A stretch of DNA of 64,000 nt from Sphagnum compactum (Eukaryota; Bryophyta; Sphagnopsida; Sphagnales), in contig OZ234495.1 in NCBI GenBank assembly GCA_965153455.1, positions 5,394,001 through 5,458,000 of the forward strand. The letters run 5' to 3'. Made by a program: the position numbers and the translations under genes. Positions 1 to 10,948 of this stretch are shown here, piece by piece (within the stretch, counting starts at the first letter, position 1; the number at the start of each line of letters is the position of its first letter). A model generated the notes under the pieces. The model had not been told where the DNA came from, ran no database searches, and saw only the letters and a program-made list of their open reading frames with translations.

Positions 1-2038
1 GAGGTGGCTAATTGCATCCACAACCACATCTTAAAGGCCAATAAAGAGACATGAATTATAATGCATATGTTGCATTCAACACTAACAAAGTCATGAGCAT
101 GGACAATCAAAGTTGGATTTTAGTACATGGATATGTCCTAAAAATTGATGTAGAATTTCAATTTTCTCCAGACTATGGAGAGGATTATTGATAGCTTTAA
201 ATTTGACAACTTAAAAAATGTGTTGATCCACTTTCTAGTGATTCATCGAGGTATTCCCCTAGAAACATCACTAACAAGTTGGTTTCTTTTGTGGCAAATG
301 GAATTAATATGTTTTTAAAATGTGAAATAGTTTAATATGATGCAATTCCAATGAGAATTATGTGCAATTCATTGTGAGAATGCATTGCATGGCTCATTGA
401 TGCAATGGGGCCATGCAAATATTCTCTAATTTGACAACAATTGCAAGTTCAATTTTTAAAACCATATGTAATTTTTTTATGAATAGTTTGTTAAAAGCCC
501 AAAAAAATTCCTTGAGTTTACTAAACTAGCCTAGATTATGGAAACAAATGAAAACAAGATCTTGCACAATGTGAAAACGTGCTAAATCCCCATGTTGTCA
601 CTTGTGAAACGAGTTTTTTGTGAACATTGGCCATTGGTTCCTCCACCGTATCCTTGGTTGCCTCTAATTTAGAACTACTACATGATATGGAAATTATGTT
701 GTCCTTAGTGTGCTTGATTCCAATGTTGTTTTTTTGAACTTTTCAGTTGACAAATATCATGACTTTGCTACATCATCAAATGTTATAATATAGGGTTTAA
801 TAAAAATATATAGACATCATTGAAATGACAACCATGAAGAGGAGCTTTTGGAAGTAAGAATAGGGTCAAATTAAAGTAGAGGTGTAGGTTTTGAACATCT
901 ATAGATGCCCAACAATTGGGCTGAAACAGTTGGACTTATATTTTTTGAATTTTTGTTTAAATGTATGGAAATCATTTTAAATTCATGTGTGAAAGTATTA
1001 GCTTTAAAATGTTTTATTGGAAACTACGTTTTGACATTCTAATATTGCATAAGTGCTCTTCACACACTTTACACAAATACTTGTGACACAGAATTCATAA
1101 CAGATGGATGTTTTGAAATGTAACAATAGACAGATTCCATGGAGAGTTGGCACTTTATGTACTACAAATTTGAACTTGTATTTTGCATGTGTAATTAAAT
1201 TTCAATCCAACAATTATCCCAATTCAACACAATTGTTCAATGAAATAAGCAACATCTTGAATAGATATTAATTTTATTACTCTGTTAAAAGAATACTGAA
1301 GAAATATTCTTCTACTGTATTTGACAAAATTGTACAAAAAATTTTAATGGTACAATGAGTACATGTATCTTCAACTGAATTGCAAGGCTAGTACTTCAAC
1401 CTCAAATACCAAGTTCTTGCCATTGATTAACTTGAAGATGTTCAAATTCAAGATGTTAGATTGCCACATTAAAAAAATGGGCTATCAAGAAGCCCAAATG
1501 CACCCCCTAGAACATGAAAGTTCTTTCTATCATATAATTACCACTAATCATTACTTGGGTTTTTTTGTAACACAAATTAATCAACTTGTGCATCAATTTC
1601 AAATATAATATATGAAATATTTGCCATATGGGACCAAATGTACATCCAAGCTTCAATCAGCAAAACTACAAATGTCATGGGGAATCAAACAAAAACATAA
1701 AAACTAGAACCATTTGTGGAAGCAAAAAAAAACGTCAAAATTAAGTTCATCCTTTCATTTGAGGTTGCAAATGGCATTTGCATATAATGAGTTTTTGTAA
1801 AAAAAAATTTGTTACACAACTGTGTCAATACACCAAACAACACCCCAAAAAATTTCAAGTAACCAAAATTTGCAACAACCACAACTTTACAAATCCTAGG
1901 CTATCAAAAATAACATTTATGTACAAGTTTGAACTAGGTGAATAATGTCACAATTCCTTTTTGTAAAAAAAACTAGGATGAATTGCTTGTTAAAAAAGGA
2001 AATTCATTTCCTTTTTACATGTGGAGGAAGTTTAGTTC
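1..2038. other. AT-rich intergenic DNA, no gene seen
   Basis: Short ORFs only, all interrupted and without a recognisable domain. Poly-A/T runs are frequent. No repeat ends or RNA gene could be identified. The SUVR-like remnant starts at 2039 on the minus strand. Confidence 0.6.
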
Positions 2039-2967
2039 CTATTTTCCTCTACAATTTGCATCACCACAAAGGCAAGAAAAGGTCGGAATTGGATGTTCTT
2101 GGTTAGTGAAGTTGTTTCCATAATCTTGTTAAGTCCAAGTGGCAAATATTAGATTATTAGTGGGCATAAATAGAGTATTTTATGCATAAAACACAAAGCT
2201 CAAATTGATGCACAAGTTTTAATTGAATTGCTAGTGGTAGAAATAGGACCTACCCAAGTAAGCTCCTCCATGGCACTTATTTTGTGGAATGTGAAAAATG
2301 CCACCTACACAAATACACATACATTAGTCTTAGCCTAAAATGTAGTGACACAAATGAATGTAACAAAAGAAAGGAATGAAGAACATACATGGTATATGTG
2401 CCTAACATTACTTTCAATTTGAATAGGGATGTTGAACAAGTTTGCATCATGGCATTGATGGTTTAGAAATTTGGAAATACTGTTATACATAATTCCATCC
2501 AAACATAAAACCCCTTCATCATCTAGTAGGTTCTCCATGGTTCATCAATATCCAAAACCATGCTATATGTTAGTCTTTTGCAATTTTCATACACCTTGTT
2601 GCAATAAGCCATTTCTATATTTGTCACAATCTCACCAATAAATTCAAACACAAAAAAACCAATTGCAAAGTCCTCCATTGTTTGGATGCCCCATCCTTTT
2701 CTAGATGTAGTCATAAACATTTAGCCAAAATTGAAACCAATGAAACCATGAACATCTAATACATATTTAACTTTAATTTAACATACTAATGTTCATAACA
2801 ATATAAATAAAGACAAAAATGAGATCAAAAACCAATTCATATATGAAACATGAATTATGTGAAGGATGAAATAGAAAATTTGTAGTTTGTGATTGATCTT
2901 TCTTTGCACAACTCTGTTCACACAATCTTTAGAACAACCACATTTTCTAGAACAGAACCTATGATTT
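2039..2967 (-). pseudogene. SUVR-type SET-domain histone-lysine methyltransferase remnant
   Basis: Read on the minus strand, four blocks follow the order of a plant SUVR1/2/4-type methyltransferase C-terminus. Block 2880-2967 is the end of the pre-SET domain (CGCSKDCVNRVVQRK, with the C-x-C-x3-C cysteines). Block 2389-2711 is the SET core, starting FMTTSRKGWG, with FEFIGEI and later NHQCHDAN, the counterpart of the catalytic/AdoMet NHxC motif. Block 2254-2304 gives VAFFTFHKISAMEELTW, bordered by a tag acceptor and a gtaggt donor. Block 2039-2124 is a post-SET CLCGDANCRGK followed by a stop. Damage: a 1-nt frameshift near 2530, a stop just before FMTTS where an acceptor should be, and loss of phase before the last block. 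The family methylates histone H3K9; this copy is very unlikely to work. The N-terminal part was not found. Confidence 0.75.
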
Positions 2968-3320
2968 TAGATGATCAACACCCCATGGTAGGCTTCATGT
3001 GCTCTAGCAATCACAACATGTTACATGCAACATGCTAACATTTGAAATGTCTTGGCAAAACTCATGTAGGTCCTCACCCTATCCAAACCACTACATTGTA
3101 ATTTAAAACACAACTAATATTATTATTTTCCAATACTCCTTTCTTACATATTCATGAAAACGAGGAAAATAAAATAGATGTGAGAATAAATTGTGATGTA
3201 ACACCCCACAATGATTATAAAAAACAAGTTTAGGCAAAGTGAAAACTTAATGCCCATACATATTAGTGCAAGCCCTATGGAGTCTACACTTTCAAATTTA
3301 AGCTATTTACCAAATGTGAA

Positions 3321-4225
3321 TTATTTCTTGCCCTTTTTCACAAGCTTTGTTGGTACCTGCATACTTACTTGAACCGTCTTCTTTGAACCATGCTTTGTAC
3401 ATCTAATTTTAGGAGTTAGAGATATTCTTGTAATTCTTGGCTCAAGCTTGTGCTTATGGTCATTGAAATCATCCACAAAAGCAGCCAATTGACGGGTTAA
3501 AGCCTTAGGTGCATTAGAATTAGAGAATTTGTTGACTTTTTTGGTAGAAAATTAATATGCCATGTGTCCTTATGAATGATAGCTTTTTTCTAAGCTACTA
3601 ACCTTGGCAACTTTGAAGTACATTTGGATGGGGTCTTTTGATTTTCAACTCTTGTTGGGATCTCCTATCCTTCCTTAGGTAGTGTAACTTTTGTTGACTG
3701 TACCTTATTTGTAGAGGGAACAAGCTTTGTTCATTTCATTGGGAAATCATATTAAGTACCTCTAGTTAAAGTATGGGTCTCAACACTATGCTTTCTTTTT
3801 GTTGTCCCTTTAATAACATTCATCTCATGGATTGAAGCATCTAGAGGATTTTCATGGACTTCATTTGAGTTTTTGTGACATATATCTTGTGATCCATTCA
3901 ATTCTTGACCAAGACTATCAATCTTTTCACTTGAAACCAAAACATCCTCACCCAATGTAGCCCCTGCCAAACCTACACACTTTTCATCCCCATCATTGTC
4001 CTTCAGCAAGTTCTTACTAACAAAGTGATTTTTAACCACACCTTGTTTACATTGTTTCATTTCAAGAAAAGGGTTAGACATGCATGAACCTACCTTCTTC
4101 TCTTGAAATGACTCTTTAACTTGGCTACTTTCACCCATGCTGAAGGTATTAATATAATACATGTAAAAGTTGGTTCCATAAATCTTCATAGAAGACCTTG
4201 CATAATAAAGCAGAATATACAACAT
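3321..4225 (-). pseudogene. Decayed coding remnant, unassigned (two blocks)
   Basis: Two minus-strand stretches read like protein but match no family I recognise. Block 3752-4225 contains MGESSQVKESFQEKKVGSC and continues about 128 acidic, Ser/Lys-rich residues to a stop; it opens where an ATG is available, but upstream residues could also be coding. Block 3321-3555 has no ATG and encodes about 75 basic residues (LTRQLAAFVDDFNDHKHKLE in the middle) ending in KLVKKGKK and a stop. The 200 bases between them hold several stops in all frames. The position directly upstream of the SUVR remnant on the same strand makes it possible that these are its old N-terminal linker exons, but no WIYLD domain or other SUVR N-terminal mark is visible. 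Confidence 0.35.
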
Positions 4226-4680
4226 TGTTCAACTCATAAAACAACAATGTCTACATGTACCATACATAAGATATGTATAGTACCCCACAAATGTAGCACT
4301 ATCTACTTCAAATATGTTTAATACATCAAATATGCAAATTATCCCTACATCACATGTGCATAATATGGCAATAGTATAAAATGTACATTATAATACAACA
4401 AAAAAAGTACAAGTATAGGGTCCAATCATGCTATTAAGAGCCACACGTGCCCCTTTAGACCACTTTTCTTAATATTATTATGTTAAGGTGTATCTTATAA
4501 AATATCCCAAAATATGTCAATGAAAAATATTTTCAAATTGTGTTTTTATTGTTAGAACTACTTTTAAGCAGTGGTTACAAGAGGTTGAAGTCCTTATACG
4601 TATTTTTCACTCATTAAATCGATTCCAATTTTTTATGATATGTACATAATGTATTCACAATAACATTTTATAAATAATTA

Positions 4681-4683
4681 TTT

Positions 4684-4714
<31 letters not shown>

Positions 4715-4716
4715 CA
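4681..4716. repeat. TTA/TTTA microsatellite
   Basis: A simple run of TTTA changing to (TTA)n, about 36 bases, in AT-rich intergenic DNA. No function is suggested by its surroundings. Confidence 0.8.
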
Positions 4717-5530
4717 ATCCAAAGTTCAAAAAATTAAATAGTGGTTACGACTATTAATGTTAGTATGACTACACCCTATATGAACATCTACGAAAACAAC
4801 AGAAATAACAACATAAAATGTATTAGAATTATCAAGAAATGCAAAAATTACATAAAAAATAATCGAAATTTTGTTAAAAATATGATCAATTACAAAAACA
4901 ACATAAGAACCATGTGTTTGTTCAATATGAACACTTGTAAATACAACATAAAGAAAAACAAAAAATTTGTTAAAAGTGACTACAATTGCCAAAAACAAAT
5001 TAAGAATAACACTTGCAAGTATAAACAACAGACTTTGATACTAGTCTTTATGAAAAAACATGGTACACATAGTGATAAATATGTTCAATAGATACATAGA
5101 AGGTAAGTTGATGGTGTATAAACTCATACACTATACATCAATGTAATCAATTCAAAACTTGAACTTGTACATGTTGTGTATAAACACAAGATATATTGGA
5201 CAACAAAAACCAACTATAAAAGGAACCATGAGTGTAGGCAATATGCAAATTACATTAAGTTCAAAATTTTGTATTTTGTTGTTAATGTAATAGAATGTAT
5301 CCAAGGGCATACCTATGTAGCAAATGCATCAAATGGAAAATATAGCAGCAAATGTATCCACTGCTAAAACATATGAAGCAAATCACCACAACAAATGAAA
5401 TAGCCTCAATAGACCTCCACATTAGAATGCAATACTCAACTGATGCAACAAATATAGTAGCATCAACAAAAAATGACTTGATCACAAGGAAATGTAAGAA
5501 AAATACAGAACTTACCGACATTGGGACAAT

Positions 5531-6806
5531 CTACAAATTTAGTTTGCTTACGCAAATTGAGATGCTACAACGAACTTCCTCACAACCTTTAGATACTTTT
5601 TTTTCTAATAGTTCTTTGTTGAATTCTTTGAAACCAAAGCTTTTGTACCACTCGAGGGACATATATGTCTTACAATGAATATTTTCACACTTGCTACTTT
5701 GCTTGAAGTGTATCAAAACACACCATGGGTGATATAGATTTCTACACGAAAAAACTATGATATCATTGTGTGGGAATCCACACAAACAAACAACACATGG
5801 TGCAATCTTTAAGAAACTAGGCCCAATGTCAAACTTCATATTTGGTTTGCACAAGGGATGAGGGTGCATTGTTGATCCACTGCCTTTTTTTATGAAAGCA
5901 ACATGTTGCTCCCCCAAAGAAGTGTATTGCAAGTCACAAAACACCCTTCTTTGTTTTAATTTTTTGAGCTCTATTTCCTTAAGGTCCAATTCAACCCCCA
6001 ATTTTTTCTATTATGTTTCATGCTTGATAGTTAGGTTTTACAAGCATTTTTCTTGGATTCTTTGAGCTATCAATGCATCTAACTCCAACCTAAGCTCTTC
6101 ATTGATTAGTTTAAATGATGATACCTTTACCGGTTGGGCCAAATCATTTAGTTGTTCCAAATCACAAGCACTTTCAATAACAAGGTTGAAATGAGGAGTT
6201 GATTCATGTTGTTGATCTTCAACCTTTAAGACCTTGTCTTCTCTTTCTCCTCCATAAAAAAAACCTATACTAATTCCATTAACATTCCAACAGTTCATTG
6301 TTGGTCAACCAGCTTTTGTTTCTCCTTCTGTGCTCATTCAAAATTACTTCTTGAAGCTTCTGGCTCCGTAGAAACAAGCTGCAACAACTGAGCCACCTCA
6401 CCTTGTAACTTCAAAGTCCATTGTTTTGAAGCTTGTTGTTGTTTAGATACACACAAGTTTGTGGGAGTTTCAAGCTTTGTGTCATTGGCCTTAAGATCTT
6501 CTTTGACTTGTGATTCTCATTTCAACCAAAGGACTTTGCTAGCTTTCATCAAGTCCCTTCTTTGAACCTCCATGTTGCTCACTCATTTAAAATACTTTGA
6601 GAGGTTTTCATGAAATATGCAAAATCCCTTTTCAGTGGGGGTTTCTTAAGCCTTTCCATTTCAACTTCTATCTCTGCAACGGGGTCCTTTGACTTAGTGA
6701 TAGAGTCCGAGTTCTTTGTGTTAAATGTGTCTTTGCTCTCATTATACCTTACTTCACTAACTTCAAGACTTGTCAACCTCATGACCCCAAACTCTTGCTT
6801 TTGCAA
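5531..6806 (-). pseudogene. Decayed gene with a Cys/His-rich (RING/treble-clef-like) block
   Basis: On the minus strand three coding-like stretches follow each other: 6579-6806 (Glu/Lys-rich, ends in a stop), 6038-6298 together with the block just upstream of it (WTLKLQGEVAQLLQ..., coiled-coil-like), and 5531-6001. The last two share one frame, separated by stops at 6038 and near 6012. The 5531-6001 block has regularly placed metal-ligand candidates: CVVCLCGFPHND, then SCRNLYHPWC, then C-x4-C, then EWYKSFGF, resembling a RING or treble-clef zinc knuckle of a plant protein with an N-terminal coiled coil. Several stops and frame changes make a working gene unlikely, although introns could explain some breaks. 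The exact family is not recognised. Confidence 0.45.
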
Positions 6807-6810
6807 CTAA

Positions 6811-7939
6811 ATCAACCATAGATTACATAAAATTAAAAGTGACACAAAATGTTTGATCACTATAACAACTAAAAAAACTCAAACAATTGAGCAAATTATA
6901 AAAAAACATTTCATTTTAGCAGTGCATAGCAATGCAAAAACTCAAACAACAAGAAATCAAACAACTTTTGGGGTGGTGGTGAAATGAAAAAGGTGACCCC
7001 TAAATGATAGGCCTACATGAAACCTACACAACCAAACCATCATGTAGATGAACAATTACCCACAATAAGTGTGATGTGAAAATGTAACTGAACCAATAAC
7101 ATTTCAACACTTGTCCTATTACCTCTAGTGGGAAACCATTTTAAGAAACGTCCTACAATTACCATTATCATCAATGGCCTTTGCTACCAATAATGCACAA
7201 ATTATTTGAAGATGAAAATAAGCCCCATCATTAGTTTATTAATTTGGTGGGCTTTCATGTGTCCCCTTGTTTTGAATTTAAAATCTAAATATAAAGATAG
7301 TATGGATAACTTAGTACCATTGGATCAACATCCAAGACCATAATAGTTTTGGCCAAAAGGGCCAATAGTGTACAAAAGTTTACAACTTGAATACTTTTAG
7401 CACCCACTGTTTTCAAAAACATTGTTTACATCATAACATGCAAATAACTTTTGTGTGTTTTTATGAGGTGTTGGGTTCAATCCTTAATGGATGCATGCCT
7501 TAATATATCTTGTACAAATGCAATTTACAATATATACATCATGGTGAATACACAAACATGTACATCATGTTTAAATGGTGTCAAAACATTTTTGTTGAAA
7601 AAGTTTGGAAAAAAACAAAACAAAACAAACAAACTTTAAATTTTTTTCATAGCATGTAAATTTTTCATGATGTCATGACAAAAATGTAATATGTGACTCC
7701 ATGATCTAGAAAAAAAATTAAATAAAAATTATATGATGACATGGTACGTTATTCCACGTCATATCAACTTGGGACCTCGTATATCCATGTCATAATTTTT
7801 TTAATTAAAAATTATCTAATGTAGCATGCGCCTATCCAAAATGACTAAAAAACATTTCTCAAAAAATGTCCTAATTAAATAATGTTTTTTTACCAAAACC
7901 ATACAAGTTGCATATTAGTCAATTTTGTCTTATTCACTA
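6811..7939. other. Intergenic DNA, nothing identified
   Basis: AT-rich sequence without coding signal, repeat ends or RNA gene that I can support. Short A/T runs dominate after 7600. Confidence 0.5.
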
Positions 7940-8331
7940 AAAACCTAGTGAATTTGGGTGGTGGAAAAAAACAAGATTTTTTCTTGTGGACATACAAAAT
8001 GTGTTTGATGAACATAAGGCAGATGAAACCAATTACAAGAAGAATCTAAGAGCATACCGAGAAGCATATCCAGAATCTTGATATGACTCACCTTTTCTAA
8101 CTCTTGAAGATAATTTTGATACATCAAACTTTAATCAATATGATGTAAGTCAAGGTGTCAAAATACAAGAGGTTCAATCAAATGCACATGCAAAGCTAAA
8201 AGGAGGAGATATTATAAAAGAGGACATGCTAGGGGGAGCAAACAATGACTTTTATAGAGGAGCAAGCCACAAAGGAAATCACAACAAAACAAGAAATACA
8301 ATAGGTACCTACTCACACATAATCAACTAAG
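7940..8331 (+). pseudogene. ORF remnant with one in-frame stop, family unknown
   Basis: A single plus-strand frame stays open from the stop before 7940 to a stop at about 8331, broken only by one TGA near 8080. It begins EFGWWKKTRFFLVDIQ and continues with AYREAYPES, the TGA, then YDSPFLTLEDNFDTSNFNQY. The composition is protein-like (mixed charged residues, few low-complexity runs), unlike its AT-rich surroundings. There is no ATG at the start, so it would be an internal exon or a fragment of a transposon gene. I do not recognise the family. Confidence 0.35.
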
Positions 8332-8384
8332 AATGCCATAACAATTATAGTGTCTCCATCAACAGAATTTGTGTTACAACAACT

Positions 8385-9093
8385 ATAACAAGGACAAGTA
8401 TAATTATTTTCAAACCTTGTGCATTGAATACTGAGATTTAATAAAATTTCCTTACTTTGCATATACCACTGAAAGTGGGGATAGGGGATGAAAGAGAGGT
8501 GACTTTACAGTTAAATTAATACTTTGAGATATTTTTCATGTGAATTGAAAAGCCATGAGAAGTGCACACAAAGGTCCTGAGTATGATTCATGCTTATATT
8601 GACAAAATTACAACGAGGCAGAGTCCCAGACACATCTTGCAAGCCTACAGTTTATTTGCAACATGTGCAATTTAGTCAGTCCTCATGTCCTTGTGTCCCG
8701 ACCCAAAGCCCGGAGGCTGGAACCCATATAACAATGACAACTATATTTACTTTCGAACTTTGTGCATTAAATACTGAGATTTAATAAAATTTCCTTACTT
8801 TGCATATACCACTAAAAGTGGGGATAGGGGATGAAAGAGAGGGTGACTTTACAGTTAAGTTTACACTTCGAGATATTTTTCATTTGAATTGAAAAGCCGT
8901 GAGAAGTGCACACAAAGGTCCTGATTATGATTCATGCTTACATTGACAAAATTACAACAAGGCAGAGACCCAGACAGATCTTGCAAGCCTACAGTTTATT
9001 TGCAACATGTGCAATTTAGTCAGTCCATGTCCTTGTGTCCCGACCCAAAGCCCTGTGTTCCGACCCAAAGCCCGGAGGCTGGAACCCAATGGC
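8385..9093. repeat. Tandem duplication, ~344-bp unit
   Basis: Two direct units start at about 8385 and 8729, for example the phrase aatactgagatttaataaaa followed by gcatataccact and, later, the phrase with cgacccaaagcccggaggct. The second unit has a small internal repeat of the cgacccaaagccc phrase (about 9040-9075). A diverged relative of the first half of the unit sits at about 55085-55250, so the unit belongs to a dispersed repeat family. No coding function is visible. Confidence 0.8.
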
Positions 9094-10948
9094 ATGCTCC
9101 AGAGTCCATTGTGAAGGTGGCAAGAGGGATGGCTTAAGTGACAGTGAAGTAGGCATGGTCAAGCATGGCTTGAGAAAACATTAAGATTAATGCTATTCAA
9201 AGCCTGCTACTCTCCAGGAACAGCCTAATGTCTCAATAGTCAATGCAATAACTGCATGTTGCGCATGTATCGTGGTTGATGTCAGACTCAACATATATTA
9301 ATTCAAATTTTCTTGTTGAAAGTTTTCTAGATGCCTAAAATTTCAAAATAATTCTAGAATCACTTTGCCTAGGCTAATAATGAAACAAATTTGAAATTTG
9401 AAATTAGTTTCGCTTCAATTAATCTGTAGAAAGCTGAAAGTTCAGAAACAACGCACTTTTTATTTCTATGTGTATTTTGAGGGATCTCCCCCAGCAGAAG
9501 AACCCTATGGCATTATGCCGGGGGAGCTCCCCCAATTTTATAAGTTCCCCTTTCCCATGGAAATATCTCTTTTTTATGAAATGCAAGGAAATAAAAAGAG
9601 AGTTGTTTACATAAGGGGAGGTTCCTGTACTTGTGCATTCTCCTGAGGTTTAGGAACACCAACAATAACCCTTTTAAAAAAGTTATTTGAAAAATCAAAC
9701 TACAGATATGTAATGCTATCCCTCTATGCTTCAAGCTCTTTCACTGATGCACTTGACCATCATTTCCATGATTTCAACATCTTAAGTGACTCTCCCAATC
9801 TTGATCCTTCTCATTAGTCTCTTCACATGTGCCTCATGGATTGGCAAACAGGGAGCACTTGGCATTTGCTTCACAACTAACTTTTCTCACTAACTTGCAT
9901 GTATGCTTTTATCATGTACCAAGCAATTAAACTCCAAGCACTGGTAGCAAATCATAGTTAGCAGATCATTACAGACAGAGATGTTGGAAATGAAATGTGG
10001 TGAATGCAAAAGACTAAAGACCTGTTTCAATTTGCCTTTGTTCTGTTGGGTAATTGTGGGGCAGAACTTTGCTCAGTCCATCTCACAGTGATTTTTTAAA
10101 AAGAATTCTTAAAATATTTATTTTTCAAATTTTGTGATATAGCTGAGGTGGTGATTATCCATAAGCCAATCAATTTAGCCAAATTTTTCTATTAAAAATA
10201 TGAAAAGAATTTTTTTAAAAAAAACCTCATATATCTTTGGCTACCCTACTTGAATGATGTATAGAAATCTGATGAATTTTTTAACAGAATTTATAGTTTT
10301 TCTTTTTCAGTTTTTGGTGATTTTTTTAGAAAATCATTGAATCTGCAGCAAAAAAATTCAGAAATTTTGCAACAGTGCACCCAAAATAAAGGCTGGTGGG
10401 GGACATTGAACTGATAAGGCCCCTATTTGGATGGTATGACACCCCTAAGGCCCCTTGACAGCTGGATTTGACAAATTTGTGCTAATTTCAACAGATTTTT
10501 ACTGAGGGCAAGGCTCCCAATTTTGGGCATTATGGCTGTCAGCACCCTGCAGCCAAGGGCTGGTTTTCAGGCATTATCATTGTAAGCCCTTTATAGACCA
10601 GGGAAGGTTAAGGCTCCCGCATTTTGAGCATTATTGTTGTACTCAAGGGGCTGTATTCAGGTATTATGGTTGTAAGCATCCAGCCCTTGTAAGCAACCAC
10701 CCCTCCGGTGGGTGTAAGGAAATTACAACCATCATAATGCCCTCAATGCCTTACCCTATACTTTGATTCACAAGTGGAGCTCATGTGCCAAACTGTGACA
10801 CACAACTTGATTTCCCCTCTTTATTTGATGGAATGAAATCGAGTTGATTGGCATGTACTTGGATTCAGTAGGATACAAACCTTCCTCTTACAGCAAATAA
10901 AGAGGTGCAACTAGACAAAAGGCTCACAAACCCAACAGAAAGCTATGA
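9094..10948. other. Intergenic DNA with a hairpin and a diverged short tandem repeat
   Basis: At about 9484-9533 two arms (gatctcccccagca and tgccgggggagctc) can pair in 12 of 14 positions around a 20-base loop. At about 10509-10690 a roughly 100-bp unit beginning aaggctccc and containing ggcattat/agcattat is repeated twice with many changes. No gene is supported. The region lies at the 3' side of the Sec14-like gene and may include its 3' flank. Confidence 0.5.

Noticed and set aside
4726-5091. ORFs of 100-116 codons on both strands
   Set aside because: Asn/Lys-rich on one strand and Phe/Val-rich on the other, caused by A-rich DNA; no domain.
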